A DNA stretch of 23,082 nucleotides from UBA10677 sp045654245 (GTDB lineage: Bacteria > Bacillota > Clostridia > Christensenellales > Pumilibacteraceae). The notes beneath the pieces are model-generated. The model had not been told where the DNA came from. It searched no databases and was given only the letters and a program-made list of their open reading frames with translations. The stretch is from NCBI GenBank assembly GCA_045654245.1, contig JAZOMX010000016.1:1-23082 (forward strand), given 5' to 3'. The position numbers were made by a program, and so were the translations under genes. Below, piece by piece: positions 8,844 to 14,696 of this stretch; position 1 is the stretch's first letter; every line of letters begins with the position of its first letter.

Positions 8844-8877
8844 AAAAAAGCCTTCATATATGATATGGAGGTTTTTT
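8844..8877 (+). terminator. Intrinsic terminator after the polysaccharide operon, in the leader of ddl
   Basis: AAAAAA plus CCTTCATAT (8844-8859, one bulged G at 8850) pairs with ATATGGAGG plus TTTTTT (8863-8877) around a three-base loop, with one G-U pair. The T-run is on the + strand. It ends only 14 bases before the ddl start, so ddl is expressed either by read-through or from a start within the hairpin region (TATGAT at 8859-8864 could serve as a -10). Confidence 0.7.
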
Positions 8878-8891
8878 ATTTTGGAGGGGTT

Positions 8892-9953
8892 ATGGTAATA
8901 GCATTGTTTTACGGCGGAAAATCTAGCGAACACGAGGTTAGCGTTTGTACGGGCAGACAGATTTACGAACTAATTAAAGAACATACGGTAATTCCTATTT
9001 ATATAAATAGCGAGGGAAAATGGATTGCCGTTGACGATATTTCTACTAGGACGGGAAAATCGATAAGCATAACTCCGGGGTGTGATACTCTTAAAATCGG
9101 ACGGCTAAAAAAAGTTCGTCCCGACGTGGCGGTGCTTTGCGTTCACGGAGCGGGAGGAGAGGACGGAAGTTTACAAGGAATTTTGCAGTCGTGCAATATT
9201 GCTTACACGGGGAGCGGAATTACGGCGTCGGCAATCGGGCTAGACAAAGGCGTAAGCAAAAAACTTTTTGCCTCGGCATCACTTCCCGTAATCGACTACT
9301 TTTTGGTAAGCAAGTCGGAGTTCGACGGTAAACTTGCGTCGATAAAGAAGAAGGCGAAAACGCTAGGTTTTCCGCTAATCGTAAAACCGTTGCATTTAGG
9401 AAGTAGTATCGGAGTAAGTAAGGTGGTAAGCGAGAGTGAATTTTTGACCGCCCTTTCCGTTGCGTTTGCGTGGGACGACGGCGCAATCGTTGAAAAGGCG
9501 ATAGAGAATTTTACCGAACTTAATTGCGCCGTGCTTTGCGGAAAGGCAAGCGAGGTCGAAAAGCCTGCCCGTATGGACGAAATACTCTCGTACGCCGACA
9601 AGTACGAGCGTGGAGCGTTTAAGGGTATGGGCAGAGAATTTCCCGCAAAAATTACCGAAAAGATAAAAAAAACGGTGCAAGAATACGCGGTTACCGCTTA
9701 TAATGCGATAGGAGCGAGCGGAATAGCGAGGGTGGATTTTATTCTCAACGACGATAGCGGAGAGTTGTTCGTAAACGAAATAAACACTATTCCGGGCTCG
9801 CTCGCACTTTATATGTTCGGAGGCGCAACGGGGGTAGGAAAGAGCGGATATTTGAGTGGAGAAGCGCTAGGCGCGGTGATTGCGCAAGCGAAAGCGGAAA
9901 AAGCGGAGCGCGACGGGCGAAAATATCACTTCGAGCAAGTTCAAAATAATTGA
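8892..9953 (+). CDS. ddl: D-alanine--D-alanine ligase
   Basis: 353 residues from the ATG at 8892, chosen because GGAGG (8883-8887) sits just before it and the family N-terminus (VIALFYGGKSSEHEVSV) begins there; an upstream in-frame ATG at 8865 lies in a terminator stem and has no ribosome site. The enzyme joins two D-alanines with ATP in the cytosol for peptidoglycan. ATP-grasp features are visible: VHGAGGEDGSLQG, the segment GSGITASAIGLDKGVSK, KPLHLGSSIGVSK (ATP loop) and FVNEINTIPGSLA (metal and product site). The omega loop SYADKY carries tyrosine, which fits D-Ala-D-Ala rather than D-Ala-D-Lac. The NEINTIPGS form is typical of a Ddl subgroup found in Clostridia. Confidence 0.95.
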   Translation: MVIALFYGGKSSEHEVSVCTGRQIYELIKEHTVIPIYINSEGKWIAVDDISTRTGKSISITPGCDTLKIGRLKKVRPDVAVLCVHGAGGEDGSLQGILQSCNIAYTGSGITASAIGLDKGVSKKLFASASLPVIDYFLVSKSEFDGKLASIKKKAKTLGFPLIVKPLHLGSSIGVSKVVSESEFLTALSVAFAWDDGAIVEKAIENFTELNCAVLCGKASEVEKPARMDEILSYADKYERGAFKGMGREFPAKITEKIKKTVQEYAVTAYNAIGASGIARVDFILNDDSGELFVNEINTIPGSLALYMFGGATGVGKSGYLSGEALGAVIAQAKAEKAERDGRKYHFEQVQNN

Positions 9954-9978
9954 CGGGCTAGCGTAATAATGATATAAT
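9950..9978 (+). promoter_or_regulatory. Sigma-A promoter for icd, overlapping the ddl stop codon
   Basis: TTGACG (9950-9955) and TATAAT (9973-9978) are separated by 17 bases. The -35 hexamer contains the TGA stop codon of ddl (9951-9953). Transcription should begin near 9985, about 27 bases before the icd start. Confidence 0.82.
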
Positions 9979-10011
9979 AGTTGCGAAAGAAAAATTTAAG
10001 GAGAAGTGACT

Positions 10012-11214
10012 ATGGCTAAAATCAAATATAATACGCCTATCGTAGAAATGCAAGGCGACGAAATGACCAGAATACTTTGGGACTGGATTAAAGAAATCCT
10101 TATCGAACCTTTCGTTGAACTTAACACCGAGTTTTACGACCTTGGACTTCCTTACCGTGAGGAGACGAAAGACCAAGTAACTCGCGACGCAGCGGAGGCG
10201 ATTAAGAAATACCGCGTAGGCGTTAAGTGTGCTACGATTACCCCCAACGCTCAAAGAGTAGAGGAGTATAATCTTTCTCAAATGTGGCTTTCTCCTAACG
10301 GTACGATTAGAGCGGTGCTTGACGGAACTGTATTCCGTGCGCCCGTGCTAGTTGACGGAATTAAGCCTTACGTTCCCACCTGGACGAAACCTATTACGAT
10401 TGCTCGTCACGCATACGGCGACGTGTATAAAAATAGCGAAATGAGAGTTGACGGTCCTGCTACGGCTGAACTTTGCGTTACTTATCCCGACGGTAGAGTA
10501 GAAAAGAAAAAGATTTTCGACTTTAAGAGCGCAGGTATTATTCAGGGCATTCACAACGTTGACGCATCTATCAGTTCGTTTGCTCGTTCGTGCTTTAACT
10601 ACGCACTTTCCACCAAACAAAACGTTTGGTTTGCTACGAAAGATACCATTTCTAAGACTTACGACCATCGTTTTAAGGATATCTTTGCCGAGATTTACGC
10701 AAACGAATACAAAGAGAAGTTCGACGAGGCTGGTATTTGGTACGACTACACGCTTATCGACGATTCAGTAGCAAGAATCGTTAGAAGTGAAGGCGGATTT
10801 ATTTGGGCGCTTAAAAACTACGACGGCGACGTAATGAGCGATATGGTGGCAACCGCTTACGGCTCGCTCGCTATGATGACTAGCGTTCTCGTTTCTCCCG
10901 ACGGAAACTACGAGTACGAGGCTGCTCACGGCACGGTAACTCGTCACTACTACAAGCACCTTAAAGGCGAAGAGACTTCTACTAACTCCGTAGCGACCAT
11001 TTTCGCTTGGACGGGCGCTCTTCGTAAGCGTGGCGAACTAGAGGAAAACGCTGAACTCGTAGCGTTTGCCGATAAACTCGAAAAAGCAACGCTTGAAACG
11101 ATTGAAAGCGGTTATATGACGAAAGACCTCGTTGGACTTTTCCATCGTGACGGCGTAGAAATTAAGCCTCAATCTTCTCGTCAGTTCCTCGAAAAAATCG
11201 CAGAAAGACTTTAA
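10012..11214 (+). CDS. icd: NADP-dependent isocitrate dehydrogenase, eukaryote-like homodimeric type
   Basis: 400 residues. The ATG at 10012 is chosen: AAGGAG (9998-10003) lies eight bases upstream, whereas the in-frame GTG at 10006 is only two bases from it. The enzyme oxidatively decarboxylates isocitrate to 2-oxoglutarate, giving NADPH and the carbon skeleton for glutamate. Family features are clear: N-terminal VEMQGDEMTRILW, SPNGTIRAVLDGTVFRAPV (isocitrate site), the metal-binding Asp cluster in YDGDVMSDMVA, and AAHGTVTRHY (NADP site, with His and Arg typical of the NADP form). This subgroup is the one shared with eukaryotic cytosolic and mitochondrial IDH. The gene has its own promoter and terminator, so it is monocistronic. 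Confidence 0.96.
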   Translation: MAKIKYNTPIVEMQGDEMTRILWDWIKEILIEPFVELNTEFYDLGLPYREETKDQVTRDAAEAIKKYRVGVKCATITPNAQRVEEYNLSQMWLSPNGTIRAVLDGTVFRAPVLVDGIKPYVPTWTKPITIARHAYGDVYKNSEMRVDGPATAELCVTYPDGRVEKKKIFDFKSAGIIQGIHNVDASISSFARSCFNYALSTKQNVWFATKDTISKTYDHRFKDIFAEIYANEYKEKFDEAGIWYDYTLIDDSVARIVRSEGGFIWALKNYDGDVMSDMVATAYGSLAMMTSVLVSPDGNYEYEAAHGTVTRHYYKHLKGEETSTNSVATIFAWTGALRKRGELEENAELVAFADKLEKATLETIESGYMTKDLVGLFHRDGVEIKPQSSRQFLEKIAERL

Positions 11215-11224
11215 TTTGATAAAC

Positions 11225-11263
11225 AAAAAAACCGTTTTGGATTGTTCCCAAGACGGTTTTTTT
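11225..11263 (+). terminator. Intrinsic terminator of icd
   Basis: AAAAAAACCGTTTTGG (11225-11240) pairs with CCAAGACGGTTTTTTT (11248-11263) around a seven-base loop, with one G-U pair. It starts ten bases after the stop codon. Confidence 0.93.
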
Positions 11264-11323
11264 ATTTTCTTATAACTTATATTTTTTTACAAATTCCTAG
11301 AAGGAGAAATTTGACTAATAAAT

Positions 11324-11373
11324 AATGCGCTACGCTTTTGCAAAAACAAAGGTGTAGCGCATTTTATTTTTTT
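11324..11373 (+). terminator. Long hairpin with T-run, probable terminator
   Basis: The arms 11324-11340 and 11347-11363 form a 17-pair stem (AATGCGCTAC paired with GTAGCGCATT as the perfect base, two G-U pairs higher up) around a six-base loop CAAAAA. It is followed by TTTATTTTTTT. It lies about 60 bases beyond the icd terminator, with no gene between them, so it ends either read-through transcripts or an unseen small RNA. Confidence 0.68.
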
Positions 11374-11465
11374 AAAGTATTTGCGTTTTTTTAATTTCAT
11401 ACTGTCCCGAAATGGAAAATGCTAGCCTCGAAAAATATTTAAAATTTTTGTAAACAAATTCGTAA

Positions 11466-11487
11466 TAGTGACAGACAGTTGTCACTA
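11466..11487. repeat. Perfect inverted repeat, candidate operator
   Basis: TAGTGACA (11466-11473) and TGTCACTA (11480-11487) flank six bases. The 22-base dyad is in the leader of the HTH gene at 11555, about 70 bases before its start. Its size and spacing suit a dimeric repressor. No convincing -35/-10 pair could be fixed beside it. Confidence 0.45.
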
Positions 11488-11554
11488 AAAATGCGATATA
11501 TTATGCGTACAATCAAGGTTACGGGCTGGCGACCTAACTGAAAAGGAGAATAAT

Positions 11555-11989
11555 ATGAAATACTGGATTTTGCTCGTGTTTAGGCTTTTAACGGGGCTAG
11601 ACAAGCGCATCGAAAGGTGCGATAAGGTTATCGAGCGTATTGCCCTTTCTCCGTTTGGTGATACAATGGCGCAATACGAAGAGATACTTTCGCAAATGAA
11701 TAAAAAGAATAAACTGATTAACTTAAAGGTGATGAGCGAGCGCATAAAGAGTGCGCTTGCAACCGAGGACTATTTTTTGTTATGCAAGTACGCGTCGGGC
11801 GTACCCGTAAAAGAACTTTCGCTCTCGTTTACGGTAAAGAAAGGCGCGCTTTACAAACGACTTAATAAGATTTTCGTCATAGCCGAGCGGACGCTTGCTA
11901 AGGACGGTTTTACGGAAGAGGCGTTGGAGCGAGAGTACGCTGAGTTCCCGTTTATCATAACGCAACTAGTTAGGCTTAAAAGACGCTAA
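11555..11989 (+). CDS. Small HTH protein, possible sigma-region-4/ArpU-like phage transcription regulator
   Basis: 144 residues, basic, mostly helical. The middle (about 74-106) reads LLCKYASGVPVKELSLSF and then a basic helix ending YKRLNKIF. This has the pattern of the helix-turn-helix of sigma-70 region 4: a helix with a 'G-x-x-x-K-E-L' turn, then a recognition helix with K-K-G-A-L-Y-K-R-L. The N-terminal 70 residues look like an amphipathic helical bundle. Phage late activators of the ArpU/RinA kind have this size and position, ahead of the terminase. The gene has AAGGAG before ATG and a 22-base dyad upstream. Its stop codon overlaps that of the convergent SH3 gene. No database-level match can be claimed from sight; it could equally be a host-derived gene. 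Confidence 0.5.
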   Translation: MKYWILLVFRLLTGLDKRIERCDKVIERIALSPFGDTMAQYEEILSQMNKKNKLINLKVMSERIKSALATEDYFLLCKYASGVPVKELSLSFTVKKGALYKRLNKIFVIAERTLAKDGFTEEALEREYAEFPFIITQLVRLKRR

Positions 11990-12696
11990 TCTTCTCGTTC
12001 CTTTCGCTCACGGAACAAAAGGTACGTGATAATGACGACGGGAATACATAGTGCGATAATGATTATAACCTCCTTAGAAACGGGGAGAATAAGCGTTTGC
12101 GGTTTTTCTTTTTCGATATTATTTGGCTGTTCCTCTTTTGGGAGCGGTTCGATTAGGTTTGGTTCAATCGGCTCGGCAAAAGCGTAGAGCGAATAGATGT
12201 AGCCGTGTCGTTTTTGTCCGTCGGCGTCGTAAAAACGCACGAAATACCACTCGTTACCAACTAGCGGGAATTGAGGTTCGCCTTCTATCGAGCCGTAGTA
12301 ATAAAGCGTTTGACCGCTTGGAAAGACGGCTAGGATATTATCTTCCTTGCTAGTTGGGGAAGAACGAATATTGACGCTATGCCCGTCGTTAGAAACGGTA
12401 AGGGTTGCCGATTCGTGGTGTTTATACTTTGGTTCATAATCGACTTTGGTTAAGTCTTTTTTCGCCATAAAGCCGTCGATATCGAGATAAGAAACTTTTT
12501 GGTACGGCTCGTCGCTACCCAAAAGAGAAACGAAATAATTTTGTGGAAGAGAGGTAATAGGTTTAAGGTCGTCGCCAAGCAAAACAGCACCCTCGCCGAT
12601 AAGAGCGTACGAGAGCGTATTTGCGCTAGCGATATTAATGCAAGGGGAAAGGAGTAATAACGCAAGCAGTAATGCGATTTTGCGGTATATTTTCAT
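11986..12696 (-). CDS. SH3-domain protein with signal peptide and C-terminal membrane anchor
   Basis: 236 residues on the strand opposite to the phage late genes. A signal peptide covers about 1-25 (basic start, LLALLLL core, cleavage likely after ASA). A bacterial SH3-like domain is clear at about 104-171: HSVNIRSSPTS opening, NEWYFVRF in the middle and HGYIYSLYA at the end. Residues 27-85 look like a second, weaker SH3-like copy, ending GFMAKKDLTKV. A Pro/Glu-rich linker (about 174-204) leads to one membrane segment (about 208-227) and a charged tail RERKERED. The product should be anchored with its SH3 domains outside, where they could bind peptidoglycan or teichoic material. No good ribosome site precedes the ATG; a possible -10 (TAAAAT) so close to it suggests a near-leaderless message. 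Opposite orientation and own promoter fit a lysogenic-conversion gene, but this is inference. Confidence 0.72.
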   Translation of the reverse strand: MKIYRKIALLLALLLLSPCINIASANTLSYALIGEGAVLLGDDLKPITSLPQNYFVSLLGSDEPYQKVSYLDIDGFMAKKDLTKVDYEPKYKHHESATLTVSNDGHSVNIRSSPTSKEDNILAVFPSGQTLYYYGSIEGEPQFPLVGNEWYFVRFYDADGQKRHGYIYSLYAFAEPIEPNLIEPLPKEEQPNNIEKEKPQTLILPVSKEVIIIIALCIPVVIITYLLFRERKERED

Positions 12697-12703
12697 ACTG
12701 CCA

Positions 12704-12730
12704 TTTTACACTACTATTTTGCGTGTAAAA
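12704..12730. repeat. Inverted repeat between divergent SH3 gene and terminase operon, candidate operator
   Basis: TTTTACAC (12704-12711) and GTGTAAAA (12723-12730) are perfect inverted copies with 11 bases between. The dyad fills most of the 74-base gap between the SH3 start and the terL start, where promoters of both must lie. Candidate elements are weak: ATTTTA (12703-12708) read leftward as -10 with TGTAAA as -35 at 15 bases, and TACTAT (12712-12717) rightward as -10. Confidence 0.4.
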
Positions 12731-12770
12731 ACGAAAAATGCGCCGAAAAACCACTAAAAAAGAGGAAAAA

Positions 12771-14216
12771 ATGGACGAGAAAGAAATTATTACTAAAATA
12801 CGAAGACTTGAACGGCGAGAAAAAACCCTTGCAAGGAATAACCGAATATTTAAGTATAACACGGGGGATAAAATCCACGAAAAACAACTCGCTTTTCACA
12901 AATGCCAAAAGCGTAATCGCTGGGTGTTCGGCGGAAATCGTAGCGGTAAAACGGAGTGCGGAGCGGTGGAAACGGTGTGGCGGGCAAGAGGTATTCATCC
13001 GTACAGGGAAAACCGTGACGGCGTTAGGGGGTGGGTAGTATCCCTCTCTCGTGAAGTTCAGCGCGACGTAGCGCAAAGGAAAATACTTTATTATCTTAAC
13101 CCCGAGTGGATAGCGGATATCGTTATGACGCAAGGCAAGGTGGGCAATCCCGAGGGAGGCGTGATTGACTATATTGCCGTAAGAAATGTCTTTGGTGGAA
13201 TAAGCGTTATAAGTTTTAAGTCGGTTGAAATGGGGCGTGAGAAATTCCAAGGTGAATCGCTCGACTTCGTTTGGTTTGACGAAGAACCGCCTGCCGATAT
13301 TTATAACGAGTGCAAAATGAGGCTAGTGGATAGAAAAGGCGATATGTACGGCACTATGACGCCCCTTAAAGGCATAACTTTCGTTTATAATCGCATTTAT
13401 CTAAACGAGAACGGCGACGACGAAATTTGGCATATTTTTATGGAGTGGAAAGATAATCCTTACCTTGACCCAGACGAGATAAATTCCGTTTCCGCCTCAA
13501 TGACGAAAGAGGAACTCGAAGTGCGTAGGTACGGAAAATTCGTATCGGCAAAAGGCTTAGTGTACCCTGAGTTCGACGAGAGCGTACACGTTATCGAGCC
13601 GTTCAAAGTTCCCAAGGAGTGGTACGATAATATTTCAATCGACCCGGGACTTAATAATCCGCTGTCTTGTCATTTTTACGCCACCGACGGCGACGGCACG
13701 ATATTCGTTATTGCCGAACATTACGAGCAAGGCAAGAGCGTAGCGTATCACGCCGAGAAGATAAAGGAAATCGCTCGTAATCTTGATTGGCACACCTCTT
13801 TCGGCGGAAAACTGTCCGCGCTAATAGACTCTGCCGCCAGCCAGAGAACGCTAGCGTCCAGTAAAAGCGTCGCCGAACTGTTTTGCGACGAGGGAATAGT
13901 AGTAAATACGAGAGTAAATAAGGATATGTTCAGCGGAATAAATAGGGTAAAAGAGTACTTAAAGCCCATATCAAGTCCCGATAAACCTCGTCTTTATATA
14001 TTTTCTTCGTGCGTAAACCTAATTCGAGAGATAAAGGGGTACTGGTGGGGCGAGGGCGATATTCCTAAAAAGCGCGACGACCACGCTTTAGACGAACTTA
14101 GATACTTTATTATGTCGCGCCCCGAACCGTATATTCCCGCGCGAGAAAAGAGCGAGATTGCGCTAGATAAGGAAAGACTTATAAGGAGGATAGGCAGGAG
14201 GAAATCGTGGAATTAA
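12771..14216 (+). CDS. terL: Phage terminase large subunit
   Basis: 481 residues from the ATG at 12771, which has AGAGGA just upstream; the in-frame ATG at 12738 would add 11 lysine-rich residues and has no ribosome site. The protein is the DNA-packaging motor and the nuclease that cuts concatemers. The ATPase domain shows Walker A GGNRSGKT (about 54-61), Walker B LDFVWFDEE (about 164-172) and a coupling motif YGTMTP (about 193-198). The RNase H-like nuclease domain shows acidic residues in SIDPGLNN (Asp291), LIDSAAS (Asp353) and KRDDHALDEL (Asp436/437/441). Length and domain order are complete, so it should be active. It opens the late operon; the stop codon overlaps the next gene. Confidence 0.96.
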   Translation: MDEKEIITKIRRLERREKTLARNNRIFKYNTGDKIHEKQLAFHKCQKRNRWVFGGNRSGKTECGAVETVWRARGIHPYRENRDGVRGWVVSLSREVQRDVAQRKILYYLNPEWIADIVMTQGKVGNPEGGVIDYIAVRNVFGGISVISFKSVEMGREKFQGESLDFVWFDEEPPADIYNECKMRLVDRKGDMYGTMTPLKGITFVYNRIYLNENGDDEIWHIFMEWKDNPYLDPDEINSVSASMTKEELEVRRYGKFVSAKGLVYPEFDESVHVIEPFKVPKEWYDNISIDPGLNNPLSCHFYATDGDGTIFVIAEHYEQGKSVAYHAEKIKEIARNLDWHTSFGGKLSALIDSAASQRTLASSKSVAELFCDEGIVVNTRVNKDMFSGINRVKEYLKPISSPDKPRLYIFSSCVNLIREIKGYWWGEGDIPKKRDDHALDELRYFIMSRPEPYIPAREKSEIALDKERLIRRIGRRKSWN

Positions 14217-14518
14217 ACGGCGCAGTGCTTGACGCGGTAAGAAAGAAAGCAATCGGGTACGAAAGCCGAGAGATAGCCGAAGAATATTCGGTGGTTGACG
14301 GCGTGGAAACGCTAGTAAAACGAAAGATTAGCATAAAAGAAAATCCACCCGATATTACCGCGCTAAAAATGTTGCTTGAACTCACTCCGAGCGAGGAGAA
14401 TTTGAGCGAGAGCGAACTAAAGCAAGAAAAATTAAGACTTATAAAACTTCTTTTGGAGGAAGAAAATGGAACTAATCAAAGCAAAAACTCCGGCAAAGTG
14501 CGAGGTAGGCGCGTGTAA
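14207..14518 (+). CDS. Small phage protein resembling the C-terminal part of terminase small subunits
   Basis: 103 residues from GTG at 14207, with AGGAGG close upstream and a 10-base overlap with the end of terL, so translation is likely coupled. The pattern KKAIGYESREIAE, then a GVETLVKRK segment and ENPPDITALKMLLEL follows the form 'A-x-G-Y ... k-K ... P-P-D-x-T-A-x-x-x-x-L' that I know from the tail part of many Firmicutes phage TerS proteins, where it follows an HTH domain. No HTH is seen here. The rest is charged and helical (residues 60-92). It may be the packaging recognition partner or a split-off part of it. The match is by memory of the pattern only. Confidence 0.5.
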   Translation: MELNGAVLDAVRKKAIGYESREIAEEYSVVDGVETLVKRKISIKENPPDITALKMLLELTPSEENLSESELKQEKLRLIKLLLEEENGTNQSKNSGKVRGRRV

Positions 14519-14696
14519 AAACAAAGCGAGCCACACTCTGAAACTGTCGAAATCGGGGATTAAGAGTTCGATTAATCTTTGCTTGGAGTGTATGAAAAAA
14601 CTGTATGGCGTTATGCTTGCCGAGTTCGTGCCTAAAAGTATTGAAACGGCAAAGCCGAAACGAAAGGAGGAGAGAGTTGAACAAGCAATTTATTGA
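14466..14696 (+). CDS. Small zinc-ribbon-like phage protein
   Basis: 76 residues, basic. GGAGGA precedes the ATG. Four cysteines are spaced as C12-x4-C17 and C39-x2-C42, with an extra histidine at 23, so a four-cysteine zinc site is likely. The C-terminal third is rich in Lys, Arg and Glu. It overlaps the TerS-like gene by 53 bases in another frame and the portal gene by 20 bases. It belongs to the packaging part of the operon by position and could help recognise DNA, but no function is known to me. Confidence 0.68.
   Translation: MELIKAKTPAKCEVGACKNKASHTLKLSKSGIKSSINLCLECMKKLYGVMLAEFVPKSIETAKPKRKEERVEQAIY

Larger units (their letters stand above)
11264..11554. other. AT-rich intergenic region between icd and the prophage-side genes; probable zone of the left prophage boundary
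   Basis: About 290 bases hold no convincing gene. The region contains a 17-pair hairpin with a T-run (11324-11373), an AT-rich stretch near 11430-11462 and an inverted repeat (11466-11487). Host genes lie to the left and phage genes to the right, so the attachment site is likely to be here. It cannot be located without the right end of the prophage. No tRNA is present. Confidence 0.45.

Noticed and set aside
8865..8891. Upstream ATG in frame with ddl
   Set aside because: It lies in a terminator stem, has no ribosome site, and the family N-terminus begins at the ATG at 8892, which has GGAGG.
11301..11325. AAGGAG followed by TTG and a four-codon frame ending in TAA
   Set aside because: Too short to support as a gene; may be chance or a remnant.
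11287..11400. 37-codon lysine-rich open frame on the - strand, with a start context (CAGTATGAAA) like that of the SH3 gene
   Set aside because: No ribosome site, and it runs through the hairpin at 11324-11363; the likeness at the start is about ten bases only.
12738..12770. Upstream ATG in frame with terL
   Set aside because: No ribosome site before it; the ATG at 12771 has AGAGGA. The extra residues are a lysine-rich run.
12714..13250. Open frame of 178 codons on the - strand
   Set aside because: It is antisense to the start of terL, with no recognisable domain or ribosome site.
14511..14522. Second copy of GCGTGTAAAAAC found at 12721-12732
   Set aside because: It lies inside the zinc-ribbon coding sequence without its inverted partner, so chance is the simplest reading.
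14605..14676. In-frame extension of the portal gene
   Set aside because: It overlaps the zinc-ribbon gene deeply and lacks a ribosome site; TTG at 14677 has AAAGGAGG at ideal spacing.
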